Source: Kitasatospora sp. NBC_00374 (GTDB lineage: Bacteria; Actinomycetota; Actinomycetes; Streptomycetales; Streptomycetaceae). From it: 64,000 nt of DNA. The notes under the pieces were generated by a model, which did not search any database, was not told where the DNA came from, and saw nothing but the letters and a program-made list of their open reading frames with translations. Below are positions 21,043-31,506 of this stretch, piece by piece (within the stretch, counting starts at the first letter, position 1; each line of letters opens with the position of its first letter). The stretch covers positions 7,051,001 to 7,115,000 of the forward strand of contig NZ_CP107964.1 of the NCBI RefSeq assembly GCF_041434935.1, in the 5' to 3' direction. Both the position numbers and the translations under genes were made by a program.

Positions 21043-21852
21043 ATGGGTGGCAGGCAGATGGTCGTGGCAGTGGTGATCGGCGCCGGACTGGCGGCGGGCG
21101 CTACCGGGTGCGGGGACGGCGGTGGAGGAGACGGGGGCGGCGGCAGTGCGACCGCGGGCGGCGCCGGAACGGCCTCCGGCGGTACGGCCGCCCCGAACGG
21201 CGTGGAGAGCCTGGAACCGCGCCAGATCGTCGACCGGTCGGTGCAGGCGCTCAAGGACAGCCACAGCGTGCACGTCACCGGCCGGGTGAACTCGGACGGC
21301 GAGACGACCACCGTCGACCTCGCGATGGACTCCGACGCGCACTGCGCCGGCACCATGAGCCTCGACGGCCAGGGCGGCTTCCGGGTGGTCAAGGTCGGCG
21401 AGCAGCTCTGGATCAAGCCCGACCAGGAGTTCTGGCAGGCCCACGGCGGCCCGGCGATCGCCCAGCTGGTCGGCGACAAGTACCTCAGGACCACCATCGA
21501 CAACCCCGACTTCTCGGACGTCGCCTCGCTCTGCGACCTGAACGGCATGGCCGACCTGATCGGCACCGACAACGGTCCGCTGAGTGCGGGCACCCGGACC
21601 ACGGTGGAGGGCGCCCCGGTGGTCTCGGTGATCACCACTCAGGACGGCGCGCCGGGCACGCTCTACGTGGCGGTCCAGGGCCGGCCGTACCCGGTGCGGC
21701 TGGAGAAGATCGGCGGAACGGACACCGGGCAGCTGGACTTCAAGGACTTCGGCGCCCGGGTCGCGGCCACCGCGCCGTCGGAGGACCAGTCACTGGACCT
21801 GGACGAGCTGCAGCGGGAGTCCGGCGCGACCGGACGCCCGTCCACGGTCTGA
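21043..21852 (+). CDS. Putative lipoprotein, LppX/LprG-like fold
   Basis: The 269-residue protein has a short positively charged N-terminus, a hydrophobic stretch and a cysteine at residue 23 (AGATGC), consistent with a lipobox though its -3 position is Ala. A Gly-rich linker (residues 24-50) follows. The mature part (VQALKDSHSVHVTGRV and after) resembles the LppX_LprAFG family of lipid-carrying or lipid-sensing lipoproteins; that call is by pattern only. ATG 21043 is preceded by GGAGG at 5-6 bases. Predicted location is the outer face of the membrane. Confidence 0.7.
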   Translation: MGGRQMVVAVVIGAGLAAGATGCGDGGGGDGGGGSATAGGAGTASGGTAAPNGVESLEPRQIVDRSVQALKDSHSVHVTGRVNSDGETTTVDLAMDSDAHCAGTMSLDGQGGFRVVKVGEQLWIKPDQEFWQAHGGPAIAQLVGDKYLRTTIDNPDFSDVASLCDLNGMADLIGTDNGPLSAGTRTTVEGAPVVSVITTQDGAPGTLYVAVQGRPYPVRLEKIGGTDTGQLDFKDFGARVAATAPSEDQSLDLDELQRESGATGRPSTV

Positions 21853-21857
21853 GCCCG

Positions 21858-22307
21858 TCACCCCTTGGCGCGCAGGCGGGCGATCTGCTGCCGGGAGAGC
21901 TCGGTGGTGCGCCGCATGTGGCGCAGCAGCAGCTCCCGTTCCGCCTCGGTGTAGCCCTCGAACATCTCCCGCCAGCCCACGGCGAGCTCCGCCCACAGGT
22001 CGTGGACGGGCTGCAGCGCCGCCGGGACGGGTTCGACCAGCACCCGCCGCCGGTCCGCCGCGTCCCGCCGGCGGGCGACGTAACCGGCCTTCTCCAGCCG
22101 GTCGACCAGTCGGGTCGCCGAGCCGCTGGTGAGCCCGGTGAGCTCGGCGATCCGGCCGGTGGTGAACGGGCCGGGCTCGCCGGTCAGCAGGTTGAGGCAC
22201 TGGACGTCGGTCGGGTGCAGCCCCAGGTGGTCGGCGACGGCCTGGTTGAACATCACGTAGGACGCCAGGTAGCGGCGGGACTCGTCCCTCAACTCGTCCA
22301 TCTGCAC
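21858..22307 (-). CDS. MarR-family transcriptional regulator
   Basis: The 149-residue protein has the winged-helix core near residues 35-100, with TGRIAELTGLTSGSATRLVDRLE as the recognition region and RRRDAADRRRVLVEP as the wing. GTG 22307 is used since GGGAG is 7 bases upstream. It is divergent from an NmrA-like gene only 55 bp away, and palindromes lie between them, so the usual MarR arrangement of self and neighbour repression is likely. Its stop is 5 bp from that of the convergent lipoprotein gene. Confidence 0.88.
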   Translation of the reverse strand: MQMDELRDESRRYLASYVMFNQAVADHLGLHPTDVQCLNLLTGEPGPFTTGRIAELTGLTSGSATRLVDRLEKAGYVARRRDAADRRRVLVEPVPAALQPVHDLWAELAVGWREMFEGYTEAERELLLRHMRRTTELSRQQIARLRAKG

Positions 22308-22318
22308 GGGCTTGCTCC

Positions 22319-22339
22319 CTAATTAGCTGCGCGACGCAG
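22319..22339. promoter_or_regulatory. Candidate MarR operator between marR and nmrA-like genes
   Basis: Two perfect palindromes abut: CTAATTAG (22319-22326), an unusually AT-rich patch for this genome, and CTGCG-CGA-CGCAG (22327-22339). They lie between the divergent starts (22307 and 22363), where a MarR dimer would block both promoters. TACAGT at 22351-22356 could be a -10 for a leaderless nmrA-like message. Confidence 0.4.
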
Positions 22340-22362
22340 ACATTGCGTTGTACAGTCACTGC

Positions 22363-23226
22363 ATGACACAGGAATCCTACCGGCCACTGGTGGCCGTCGC
22401 CGGTGCCACCGGCGCCCAGGGCGGCGCCGCCGCCCGCGCCCTGCTCGACCAGGGCTTCCGGGTCCGCGCGCTGACCCGGACCCCCGACTCCGCCGCGGCC
22501 GCGGCGCTGCGGGCCCTGGGCGCCGAGCCCGCGTACGCCGACTTCGAGAACCGCGGCTCGCTCGACCTCGCGCTCAAGGGCGCCGATGCGCTCTTCGCGA
22601 TGTCGACGCCGTTCGGCACCGACATCGACACCGAGATACGGCAGGGAGTCGCGCTGCTGGAGGCGGCGGCCGGGGTCGGGCACATCGTCTTCACCTCGGC
22701 GGCCCACGCGGACCGCGACACCGGCATCCCGCACTTCGAGAGCAAGCGCCGCATCGAGCGGCGGCTGCGGACCCTGGGCACACCGTGGACGATCCTCGGC
22801 CCCGCCGCGTTCATGGACAACTACGCGGGGGAGTGGTCGATGGGCGGACTGCGCGAAGGCCGCTTCGTCCTGCCGATGCCCGCCGACCGGCCGCTCACGC
22901 TGATCCCGGCGCAGGACATCGGCGCCTTCGCGGCGCTCGCGCTCGCCCGGCCGCAGGAGTTCGCCGGACGACGGATCGACCTCGCCTCCGACGAGCTGAC
23001 CTGCCCGGAGATCGCCCGGGTGATGACCGGGGTGTGCGGTCGGCCGATCCGGTTCGAACCGCTGCCGCTCGCCGAGATCGAGGCCTACTCGGCCGACCTC
23101 GCGGCGATGTTCCGCTACTTCGGCGAGGTCGGTCTCGAGGTGGACGTGGCAGGGCTGCGGCGGGACCACCCCCAGGTGGGCTGGCAGAGCTTCGCGGACT
23201 GGGCCGGCGCCCGGACCTGGGCCTGA
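22363..23226 (+). CDS. NmrA-like NAD(P)-binding protein
   Basis: The 287-residue atypical short-chain dehydrogenase has the N-terminal nucleotide-binding motif VAGATGAQGGAAARALL (GxxGxxG). It lacks an obvious YxxxK catalytic pair, as usual for NmrA-like proteins, which act as redox sensors or quinone/NADPH reductases. There is no ribosome-binding site before ATG 22363, suggesting a leaderless start. The divergent MarR gene probably regulates it. Substrate unknown. Confidence 0.8.
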   Translation: MTQESYRPLVAVAGATGAQGGAAARALLDQGFRVRALTRTPDSAAAAALRALGAEPAYADFENRGSLDLALKGADALFAMSTPFGTDIDTEIRQGVALLEAAAGVGHIVFTSAAHADRDTGIPHFESKRRIERRLRTLGTPWTILGPAAFMDNYAGEWSMGGLREGRFVLPMPADRPLTLIPAQDIGAFAALALARPQEFAGRRIDLASDELTCPEIARVMTGVCGRPIRFEPLPLAEIEAYSADLAAMFRYFGEVGLEVDVAGLRRDHPQVGWQSFADWAGARTWA

Positions 23227-23258
23227 CCGCCCTCGCGGGATCCCGTTCCCGGACAACG

Positions 23259-23290
23259 CGAAGGGCCCCCTCCGTGGAGGGGGCCCTTCG
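23259..23290. terminator. Bidirectional terminator hairpin
   Basis: A perfect 15-bp stem (23259-23273 with 23276-23290) lies between the convergent NmrA-like gene and the DUF349 gene. On the plus strand it lies 33 bp past the first stop; on the minus strand, 15 bp past the second. Confidence 0.85.
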
Positions 23291-23304
23291 TGCGGTGCGG
23301 CGGA

Positions 23305-24534
23305 TCAGCCGCTGAACTCCTGCAGGCTCTTCAGGGCCTGGTCCAGCAGGGCCTGACGGCCCGCCAGCTCGGACTCCAGCTTGGCGACCCGGCTCGCGTT
23401 GCCGGCCGCACGGGCCTTGTCCACGTCGGCCTGGAGCTTGTCCACGGCCTGCTGGAGCAGCCCGGTCATACCGGCCGCGCGGGCCTTGGCCTCCGGGTTG
23501 GAGCGCTGCCACTCGGCGTCCTCCGCCTCGCGGATCGCCCGCTCGACGGTGTTCAGGCGGGCGTCGAGCTTCGGCCGGGCGTCCCGCGGCACGTGGCCGA
23601 TGGCCTCCCAGCGCTCGTTGACGTCGCGCAGCGCGGCCTTGGCGGCCTTGAGGTCGGTGATCGGCAGGATCGCCTCCGCCTCGACCAGCAGGGCCTCCTT
23701 GAGCTTCTGGTTCTCACCCTGCTCGGCGTCGCGCTCGCTGAAGGTGGCGGACCGGGCCTGGAAGAAGACGTCCTGCGCGCCCCGGAAGCGGGCCCACAGC
23801 TCCTCCTCCGCGTCGCGCTGGGCGCGGCCGGCGGCCTTCCACTGCGTCATCAGGTCGCGGTACGCGGCGGCGGTGGCGCCCCACTCGGTGGAGTCGGAGA
23901 GCGCCTCCGCCTCGGTGACCAGCTTCTCCTTCACCGCACGGGCCTGGTCGCGCTCGACGTCCAGCGCGGCGAAGTGCGCCTTGCGGTGCTTGGAGAAGAC
24001 CGAGCGGGCGTGCGAGAAGCGGTGCCACAGCTCGTCGTCACTCTTGCGGTCGAGCCGCGGGAGCGCCTTCCAGCTGTCCACCAGGGCCCGCAGCCGGTCG
24101 CCGGCCTCCCGCCACTGGGTCGACTCGGCGAGCTGCTCGGCCTCGGCGACCAGCGCCTCCTTGGCGGCCCGGGTCTCCTCCTGGGCCTTCGCCCGGGCGG
24201 CCCGGCGCTCGGTCTGCCGGGTCTCGATCTCGCCGGTCAGCGTGTCGAGGCGCTTGGCCAGCGCGTCCAGGTCGCCGACCGCGTGCGCCTCGACCACCTG
24301 CGCGCGAAGGTGGTCCAGCGCGACCTGCGCCTCCTTGGCGGCCAGGTCGGTCTTGCGGACGCGGTGCTCCAGCAGGCCGATCTCGGCCTCCAGGCCCTGG
24401 TACTTCCGCTCGAAGTAGGCGAGGGCCTCCTCCGGGGAACCGGCCTGCCAGGAGCCGACGGCGCGTTCGCCGTCCGCGGTCCTGACGTACACGGTCCCCT
24501 GCTCGTCGACACGGCCCCACGGGTCGCTGCTCAC
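23305..24534 (-). CDS. DUF349 domain protein, helical repeats
   Basis: The 409-residue protein is almost wholly helical and charged. It carries repeated DUF349 modules marked by Trp-centred segments (ESTQWREAGDRLRALVDSWK, DSTEWGATAAAYRDLMTQWK, then DVNERWEAIGHVPRD) spaced about 70-75 residues apart, plus a C-terminal coiled-coil-like region. DUF349 proteins have no established biochemical function. GTG 24534 opens SSDPWGRVDEQGTVYV, a conserved N-terminus in actinobacterial members. It has its own terminator; an AT-rich patch near 24678-24698 may hold the promoter. Confidence 0.85.
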   Translation of the reverse strand: MSSDPWGRVDEQGTVYVRTADGERAVGSWQAGSPEEALAYFERKYQGLEAEIGLLEHRVRKTDLAAKEAQVALDHLRAQVVEAHAVGDLDALAKRLDTLTGEIETRQTERRAARAKAQEETRAAKEALVAEAEQLAESTQWREAGDRLRALVDSWKALPRLDRKSDDELWHRFSHARSVFSKHRKAHFAALDVERDQARAVKEKLVTEAEALSDSTEWGATAAAYRDLMTQWKAAGRAQRDAEEELWARFRGAQDVFFQARSATFSERDAEQGENQKLKEALLVEAEAILPITDLKAAKAALRDVNERWEAIGHVPRDARPKLDARLNTVERAIREAEDAEWQRSNPEAKARAAGMTGLLQQAVDKLQADVDKARAAGNASRVAKLESELAGRQALLDQALKSLQEFSG

Positions 24535-24741
24535 AGCGCCTCCTCCACATGACGCCGCGGCCCGCGGAAGTGCGGGGCGCGTACGTCGTCCACAGTTGAT
24601 GTGCGGCGGACCGATGGAGTCCGCCGTCCGAGCCGTCCGAGTGTTGCGCCGAGGGTGACGGCCGACGGTCAGGGAACCCTATACAACAGCAACATAGGCG
24701 ACCAGCGCCGGTGCTGTCCGCATCCGGGCCGGGCGATTTCC

Positions 24742-24779
24742 CCCGGCGCCGTGCCCCGGGCCCGGTGCACGGCGCCGGG
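24742..24779 (-). terminator. Hairpin terminator for the cyclophilin gene
   Basis: A perfect 13-bp stem (24742-24754 with 24767-24779) with a 12-base loop lies 5 bp beyond the stop of the minus-strand peptidylprolyl isomerase gene. Confidence 0.75.
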
Positions 24780-24784
24780 ATCCG

Positions 24785-25588
<804 letters not shown>

Positions 25589-25834
25589 CGGCCGTGTCTC
25601 CTACGTAGGCGCTGGACGTCTGGGAAAGTGCCGATGCGGATCATCGCACCCGTCGGCGGCCAAGTGTAAGGACCCTGTGCGTAAGTTCGAGGTCAAGCGA
25701 GCGGCGCGCGGGCCGGGATCGACCCGGAAGGGCGCGTGGTAACGGGTTCGCTCGCGGTGCCGTCCCGCCGGTAGGCTGCGACGTGACCAGGCGGTGACAC
25801 CGGAACGCCCGCCCCCGACCGAAGAGGACTCGCG

Positions 25835-26560
25835 TTGTTCGTCGCCGGATTTCCCGCCGGAGCCTGGGGCACCAACTGCTACCTGGTAGCACCGGCCGCC
25901 GGCGAGGAGTGCGTGATCGTCGACCCCGGTCACGAGGCCACCCAGGGCGTCGAGGACCTGATCCGCGAGCACCGGCTGAAGCCCGTCGCGGTGGTCCTCA
26001 CCCACGGACACATCGACCACATCGCCTCGGTGATGCCGATCTGCGGCGCCCGCGGCGTGCCCGCCTGGATCCACCCCGAGGACCGCTACATGATGGCCGA
26101 CCCGGAGCGGGCGCTCGGCCGCTCGCTCGGGCAGCAGCTGATGGGCAGCCTCACCGTCGGCGAGCCGGACGACGTGCGGGAGCTCACGGACGGCAGCCTG
26201 TTGGAGCTGGCCGGCCTGCGGCTCACCGTCGACCACGCACCCGGCCATACCAAGGGGTCGGTGACCTTCAGGACGCCTGCGAGTGACGCCCGTTCCTCCG
26301 ATCAGGGGGTCCCACCGGTGCTGTTCTCGGGTGACCTGCTCTTCGCCGGCTCCATCGGGCGTACGGACCTCCCGGGCGGGGACAGCGCGGCGATCATGCA
26401 GTCGCTGGCCCGGGTGTGCCTGCCCCTCGACGACGCCACCGTGGTCCTGTCCGGCCACGGCTCCCAGACCACCATCGGCCGTGAGCGCGCCACCAACCCC
26501 TACCTCAAGCAGGCGGCGGGAGCGCTCGATGCTCCGGCCTTCCCGCGACGAGGAATGTGA
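25835..26560 (+). CDS. MBL-fold metallo-hydrolase (glyoxalase II-like)
   Basis: The 241-residue metallo-beta-lactamase fold protein shows the metal motif THGHIDH near residues 56-62, a second ligand region [16 protein letters not shown] and a late GHG. This pattern matches the glyoxalase II/persulfide dioxygenase-like branch; the substrate is unknown. TTG 25835 is chosen because AGAGG is 8 bases upstream and the residues FVAGFPAG follow closely. Its stop is adjacent to hisS, a pairing common in Streptomyces as I recall it. Confidence 0.85.
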   Translation: MFVAGFPAGAWGTNCYLVAPAAGEECVIVDPGHEATQGVEDLIREHRLKPVAVVLTHGHIDHIASVMPICGARGVPAWIHPEDRYMMADPERALGRSLGQQLMGSLTVGEPDDVRELTDGSLLELAGLRLTVDHAPGHTKGSVTFRTPASDARSSDQGVPPVLFSGDLLFAGSIGRTDLPGGDSAAIMQSLARVCLPLDDATVVLSGHGSQTTIGRERATNPYLKQAAGALDAPAFPRRGM

Positions 26561-26571
26561 CGGAAGAGAAG

Positions 26572-27834
26572 TTGAGCACCTTCACCGCCCCCAAGGGCAC
26601 CTACGACCTGCTGCCGCCGAGCTCCGCGACCTACCTGGCGATCCGCGAGCGGCTCGCCGGCCCCGCGCGCCGGGCCGGGTACGGCTACATCGAGACGCCG
26701 GTCTTCGAGGACATCAAGCTCTTCTCCCGCGGCGTCGGTGAGTCCACCGACATCGTCACCAAGGAGATGTACAACCTCACCACCAAGGGCGGCGACGAGC
26801 TGGCGCTGCGCCCCGAGGGCACCGCCTCGGTGGTCCGCGCCGCCCTCCAGGCCAACCTGCACAAGCAGGGCAACCTGCCGGTCAAGCTCTGGTACTCCGG
26901 CTCCTTCTACCGCTACGAGCGGGCACAGAAGGGCCGCTACCGCCAGTTCGCCCAGGTCGGTGCCGAGGCGATCGGTGCCGAGGACCCGGCGCTGGACGCC
27001 GAGCTGATCATCCTGGCCGACGACGCCTTCCGCTCGCTCGGCCTGCGCAGCTACTCGCTGCTGCTCAACAGCCTCGGCGACAAGCAGTGCCGCCCGGTCT
27101 ACCGCGCCGCCCTGGTCGAGTTCCTGGCCGGACTGGACCTGGACGAGGACACCCGCCGCCGCGCCGGGATCAACCCGCTGCGCGTGCTCGACGACAAGCG
27201 CGAGTCCGTCCAGGCCCAGCTCACCGACGCCCCGCGGCTGCGCGACTACCTGTGCGAGGACTGCAAGGCGTACGACGAGCAGGTCCGGGAGCTGCTGACC
27301 GCCGCCGGTGTCGCCTTCGTGGACGACCCCAAGCTGGTCCGCGGGCTGGACTACTACACCCGCACCACCTTCGAGTTCGTGCACAACGGCCTCGGCGCGC
27401 AGTCCGCGATCGGCGGCGGCGGCCGCTACGACGGCCTGTCCGAGATGCTCGGCGGCCCGGCGCTGCCGTCCGTCGGCTGGGGCCTCGGGGTGGACCGCAC
27501 CTTCCTGGCGATGGAGGCCGAGGGCATCGTCCTCGACCTGCCCGCCGCCACCTCCGTCTACGCCGTCGCGCTCGGCGAGGAGGCCAAGAACGTCCTGTTC
27601 GCCAAGGTGGTGGAGCTGCGCCGGGCCGGCGTCGCGACGGACCTGGCCTTCGGCGTCAAGGGCATCAAGAACGCCATGAAGTCCGCCGACCGTTCGGGTG
27701 CGCGCTACGCCCTGGTCGCGGGCGAGCGCGACCTCGCCGAAGGCGTCGTCCAGCTCAAGGACATGACCACCGGCGAGCAGACGCCCGTCGCCCTCGAAGC
27801 ACTCGTCACCACCCTGAAGGAGAAGCAGCTGTGA
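26572..27834 (+). CDS. hisS: Histidyl-tRNA synthetase
   Basis: This class II aminoacyl-tRNA synthetase has 420 residues. Motif 2 is in [16 protein letters not shown], the His-specific stretch is [15 protein letters not shown], and motif 3 is in [10 protein letters not shown]; a C-terminal anticodon-binding domain follows. Start choice: TTG 26572 gives [15 protein letters not shown], matching usual HisS N-termini, with GGAAG 5 bases upstream. An in-frame GTG at 26557 would overlap the preceding stop (GTGA) but its GAGG is only 3 bases away. The stop overlaps the aspS start (GTGA). Confidence 0.95.
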   Translation: MSTFTAPKGTYDLLPPSSATYLAIRERLAGPARRAGYGYIETPVFEDIKLFSRGVGESTDIVTKEMYNLTTKGGDELALRPEGTASVVRAALQANLHKQGNLPVKLWYSGSFYRYERAQKGRYRQFAQVGAEAIGAEDPALDAELIILADDAFRSLGLRSYSLLLNSLGDKQCRPVYRAALVEFLAGLDLDEDTRRRAGINPLRVLDDKRESVQAQLTDAPRLRDYLCEDCKAYDEQVRELLTAAGVAFVDDPKLVRGLDYYTRTTFEFVHNGLGAQSAIGGGGRYDGLSEMLGGPALPSVGWGLGVDRTFLAMEAEGIVLDLPAATSVYAVALGEEAKNVLFAKVVELRRAGVATDLAFGVKGIKNAMKSADRSGARYALVAGERDLAEGVVQLKDMTTGEQTPVALEALVTTLKEKQL

Positions 27835-29621
27835 TCCGCACGCACGACGCGGGCACGCTCCGCGCGGAGCACGCCGGCACCACCGTCATCCTGGCCGGCT
27901 GGGTCGCCCGCCGCCGTGACCACGGCGGAGTCGCGTTCATCGACCTCCGCGACGCCTCCGGCACCGTGCAGATCGTGGCCCGTGACCTGGAGGCCATCGG
28001 CAGCCTGCGCGCCGAGTACTGCGTCAAGGTCACCGGCGAGGTCCGGGTCCGTCCCGAGGGCAACGAGAACACCGAGATCGCCACCGGCGCGATCGAGGTC
28101 GTGGTGAGCGACCTGGAGGTGCTCTCCGAGGCCGCCCCGGTGCCGTTCCCGGTCGCCGAGTACGAGCCCGGCACGGTCAACGAGGAGGTGCGCCTGCGCT
28201 ACCGCTACCTGGACCTCCGCCGTGAGGGCCCGGCCCGCGCGCTGCGCCTGCGCTCCAAGGTCAACCACATCATCCGCACGGTGATGGAGGAGAACGACTA
28301 CCTCGACATCGAGACGCCGTACCTCACCCGCTCCACCCCCGAGGGCGCCCGCGACTTCCTCGTCCCGGTCCGCCTGCAGCCCGGCCACTGGTACGCCCTG
28401 CCGCAGTCGCCCCAGCTGTTCAAGCAGCTGCTGATGGTGGCCGGCATGGAGCGGTACTACCAGATCGCCCGCTGCTTCCGCGACGAGGACTTCCGCGCCG
28501 ACCGGCAGCCGGAGTTCACCCAGCTGGACATCGAGGCGTCCTTCGTCGACCAGGAGGACATCCTGGCTCTCGGCGAGAAGATCGTCGGCGCCATCTGGCG
28601 CCAGGTGCACGGGTACGAGATCCCGAACCCGCTGCCCCGGATGACCTACGCCGACGCGATGAACCGCTACGGCTCCGACAAGCCGGACGTCCGCTTCGGC
28701 CAGGAGCTGACCGACCTCACCGAGTACTTCGCCGGCACCGAATTCCGGGTCTTCCAGGCGCCGTACGTCGGCGCGGTCGTCATGCCCGGCGGCGCCTCGC
28801 AGCCCCGCAAGCAGCTGGACGCCTGGCAGGACTGGGCCAAGGCGCGCGGCGCCCGCGGCCTGGCCTACGTGCTGGTCGACGCCGAGACCGGCGAGCTGCG
28901 CGGCCCGGTCGCCAAGAACCTCTCCGAGGAGCACCTGGCAGGCCTGGCCGCCGCGGCCGGCGCCAAGCCGGGCGACGCGGTGTTCTTCGCGGCGGGCAAG
29001 AAGGCCGCCTCGCAGGAGCTGCTCGGCGCCGCCCGGCTGGAGATCGGCCGCCGCTGCAACCTGATCGACGAGTCGCAGTGGGCCTTCCTCTGGGTGGTCG
29101 ACTTCCCGATGTTCGAGCCGATCGAGGACGACAAGGGCGAGTTCCAGGGCTGGCACGCGGTGCACCACCCGTTCACCGCGCCGACCGCCGAGTCCCTGGC
29201 GAGCTTCGACACCGACCCGGGCAGCGCGCTCTCCAACGCGTACGACCTGGTGCTCAACGGCTCGGAGCTGGGCGGCGGTTCGATCCGTATCCACCAGCGC
29301 GACGTGCAGAAGCGGGCCTTCGACGCGATCGGGCTCTCCGAGGAGGAGGCCCAGTCGCAGTTCGGCTTCCTGCTGGACGCCTTCAACTACGGCCCGCCGC
29401 CGCACGGCGGTGTCGCCTTCGGCCTGGACCGCATCGTCACCCTGCTGGGCGGGTACGACACCATCCGTGACGTGATCGCGTTCCCGAAGACCAGCACCGG
29501 CGGCGACCCGCTCACCGGCGCGCCGACTCCGATCACGTCGGCCCAGCGCCGCGAGGCCGGCGTCGACGCCAAGCCCAAGGGCGTCGAGACGGCCAACCCG
29601 GCCCCCGAGGTCAAGGCCTGA
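27831..29621 (+). CDS. aspS: Aspartyl-tRNA synthetase (bacterial type)
   Basis: The 596-residue class IIb synthetase has an N-terminal OB anticodon domain, motif 1 with YRYLDLRR, the catalytic core ([44 protein letters not shown]), an inserted GAD domain (about 290-400) and motif 3 ([10 protein letters not shown]). Members in bacteria with GatCAB are often non-discriminating and also charge tRNA-Asn; the sequence alone does not settle that. AAGGAG lies 9 bases before GTG 27831, inside hisS. Confidence 0.95.
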   Translation: MIRTHDAGTLRAEHAGTTVILAGWVARRRDHGGVAFIDLRDASGTVQIVARDLEAIGSLRAEYCVKVTGEVRVRPEGNENTEIATGAIEVVVSDLEVLSEAAPVPFPVAEYEPGTVNEEVRLRYRYLDLRREGPARALRLRSKVNHIIRTVMEENDYLDIETPYLTRSTPEGARDFLVPVRLQPGHWYALPQSPQLFKQLLMVAGMERYYQIARCFRDEDFRADRQPEFTQLDIEASFVDQEDILALGEKIVGAIWRQVHGYEIPNPLPRMTYADAMNRYGSDKPDVRFGQELTDLTEYFAGTEFRVFQAPYVGAVVMPGGASQPRKQLDAWQDWAKARGARGLAYVLVDAETGELRGPVAKNLSEEHLAGLAAAAGAKPGDAVFFAAGKKAASQELLGAARLEIGRRCNLIDESQWAFLWVVDFPMFEPIEDDKGEFQGWHAVHHPFTAPTAESLASFDTDPGSALSNAYDLVLNGSELGGGSIRIHQRDVQKRAFDAIGLSEEEAQSQFGFLLDAFNYGPPPHGGVAFGLDRIVTLLGGYDTIRDVIAFPKTSTGGDPLTGAPTPITSAQRREAGVDAKPKGVETANPAPEVKA

Positions 29622-29734
29622 CACCCGGTCAGTAACACCATGCTCACGGCCCCGGTCGGCGCGAACCACCTCACGGTAGGCTCGCCCCGCCCGGGGCCGG
29701 TGCACAACGGCGTGCCACAGCAGAGGGGTCGAAG

Positions 29735-30241
29735 ATGACCATCCGTATCAGAGTCGAAATCCCGGCGGACGCCCCCGCCACCAGACGGGTCCACATGGCC
29801 GCCTTCCCCGGCCCGGAGGAGGCGGACCTGGTGGACGCGCTCCGCCGGGACGCCGCCTGGGTGCCGGCCCTCTCGGTGGTCGCGGTGGACGAGCGCGACC
29901 TGATCGTCGGGCACGTCCTGCTCACCCGGCTCCAGGTCGGCGACGGCGACGGGCTGTCGCTCGCGCCGGTGGCCGTCGCGCCCGAGTGGCAGCGCAAGGG
30001 CGTCGGCACCGCGCTGGTCCAAGCCGCGCTGGCGGCGGCCGAGGCGGCGGGGGAGCGCCTGGTGGTGGTGCTCGGCGACCCCGGCTACTACGGCAGGTTC
30101 GGCTTCGAACCCGCCTCGCGCCATCGGATCAGCGGGCCCTTCGAGGTGCCCGACGAGTACTTCCAGGTCCTGCCGCTGACCGGCGCCGAGGGCGGACCCC
30201 AGGGGGTCTGCCGCTACCCGGCACCGTTCGCGGCGGTCTGA
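29735..30241 (+). CDS. GNAT-family N-acetyltransferase (YhbS-like)
   Basis: The 168-residue single-domain acetyltransferase carries acetyl-CoA pyrophosphate-binding motif A in VAPEWQRKGVGTALV (residues 83-97) and the YhbS-type stretch LGDPGYYGRFGFEPA. The acceptor is unknown. AGAGG precedes ATG 29735 by about 9 bases. Its last 28 bases overlap the 3' end of the convergent LysR gene. Confidence 0.85.
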   Translation: MTIRIRVEIPADAPATRRVHMAAFPGPEEADLVDALRRDAAWVPALSVVAVDERDLIVGHVLLTRLQVGDGDGLSLAPVAVAPEWQRKGVGTALVQAALAAAEAAGERLVVVLGDPGYYGRFGFEPASRHRISGPFEVPDEYFQVLPLTGAEGGPQGVCRYPAPFAAV

Positions 30242-31299
30242 GCACCGCCGGGGGTGCCCGACGGTGCCTCGGACCGGGCGCCGGAGTGCGCGCCGGCCGG
30301 CGCGCCGCTCCCCGCGGCGCTCGGTGCGGTGCTCTGTGCAGTGCGGGAGGCGGGGTCGCGCTGGGCGGGCACGGTGCCCCGCGGCGACGGGCCCGGGCAG
30401 GCCGCCCCGATCCGTACCGTCTCGCGGCAGCTGCGCACGAACGCCGCCATCGCGGGGGTCAGCGGCCGGCCCAGCGGCCAGTACAGGCCGACCCGGCTGG
30501 CGCTGAGCCCGCGCACCGGGCGGTAGACCACCCCGGGCCGGGAGGCGAGCCGGCTCATCGTCTCGGGCGCGAAGCCGATGCCCTGGCCGCAGGCCACGGC
30601 GGTCAGCCACTCGTCCGCGTTGTGCGCGACCGCGCCGATCCGGGCCGGCCGGCCGCCGCGCTCCTCGGCGGCGAGCCAGTAGTCGCGCCACAGGCCCGCC
30701 TCCTGCGGGATGGCCACGAAGTCCTCGTCGAGCAGTTCCGCGAAGTCCAGCAGCGGCCGCCCGGCCAGCCGGTGGCCGGCCGGCAGTACCGCCCAGCGGT
30801 CCTCGACGCCGAGCTCGGCGCAGTTGTACCGGGTGGCGATCGACGCGGGGGCGTGCCACAGCGCCAGGTCGATCTCGCCGGAGGCCAGGCCGGAGGTGGG
30901 GTCGAACCAGTTGTTCTGCCGCATCTGCACCTGCCAGCCCGGCATCCGCCGGGTGAAGTCCTCGACGGTGGTGCGGTCCACCACGTTGATGGTGCTGCCC
31001 TCGAAGCCGACCCGCAGCGTGCCCTCGGCCTGGGTGGCCGCCTGCCGGGTGGCCCGCAGGGTGTCCTCCCAGCCGGTCAGCAGGGTCTGCGCCCGGTCCG
31101 CGAGGGCGCGCCCGGCGGGAGTGGGCGTCATCCCCTCCCGGGAGCGGTGGAACAGCGCCACGCCCAGTTGGGTCTCCAGCTGGCGGATCTGCTTGGTCAG
31201 CGTGGGTTGGCTCACGAACAGCCTGGCGGCGGCCCCGGTCAGCTGGCCCTCCTCGCAGACCGCGACGAAGTAGCGCAGCAGGCGGGTGTCGATGTCCAT
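30214..31299 (-). CDS. LysR-family transcriptional regulator
   Basis: The 361-residue protein has the LysR helix-turn-helix at residues 1-60 (LLRYFVAVCEEGQLTGAAAR, SQPTLTKQIRQLE) and a type 2 periplasmic-binding-like effector domain (about 90-295). The last 60 residues are an Ala/Gly/Pro/Ser-rich tail not typical of the family. It is divergent from ppk2, with 207 bp between them holding a large hairpin. Effector and regulon are unknown. Confidence 0.9.
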   Translation of the reverse strand: MDIDTRLLRYFVAVCEEGQLTGAAARLFVSQPTLTKQIRQLETQLGVALFHRSREGMTPTPAGRALADRAQTLLTGWEDTLRATRQAATQAEGTLRVGFEGSTINVVDRTTVEDFTRRMPGWQVQMRQNNWFDPTSGLASGEIDLALWHAPASIATRYNCAELGVEDRWAVLPAGHRLAGRPLLDFAELLDEDFVAIPQEAGLWRDYWLAAEERGGRPARIGAVAHNADEWLTAVACGQGIGFAPETMSRLASRPGVVYRPVRGLSASRVGLYWPLGRPLTPAMAAFVRSCRETVRIGAACPGPSPRGTVPAQRDPASRTAQSTAPSAAGSGAPAGAHSGARSEAPSGTPGGAQTAANGAG

Positions 31300-31362
31300 G
31301 CCGCAAGGTTATGGAACGGGGAATTTGCCGTATCGGTCGGGTCCGGGGGAGAGTTGATCACT

Positions 31363-31422
31363 CGTCGGGCGTGACCCGGTACCGGCCGTGCAGGGGACTG
31401 CCGGTGCCGGTTACGCCCGACG
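31363..31422. repeat. Large imperfect inverted repeat between lysR and ppk2
   Basis: Arms 31363-31385 and 31401-31422 are complementary over about 22 positions with two mismatched or G-U positions and one bulge, around a 15-base loop. The element lies in the divergent lysR/ppk2 intergenic region, 85 bp before ppk2. It may be an attenuator or mRNA-stabilising hairpin in the ppk2 leader, or a regulator-binding region. Confidence 0.5.
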
Positions 31423-31506
31423 TGCCGTTCGCCCGGTCCGACCTGCGCGGGGCGCCGAGGACCCGTAGCGTGAGCGATCGTCAGCGGCACGCGAACGGAG
31501 GGCCCG

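Noticed and set aside
24678-24698. AT-rich CCTAT...ATAGG inverted repeat upstream of the DUF349 gene
   Set aside because: Only 5-bp arms with an 11-base spacer; more likely just promoter DNA than a specific operator.
29647-29699. 9-bp inverted repeat after aspS as a terminator
   Set aside because: The 35-base spacer is long and a TAGGCT -10-like hexamer for the next gene lies inside it; not convincing enough to annotate.
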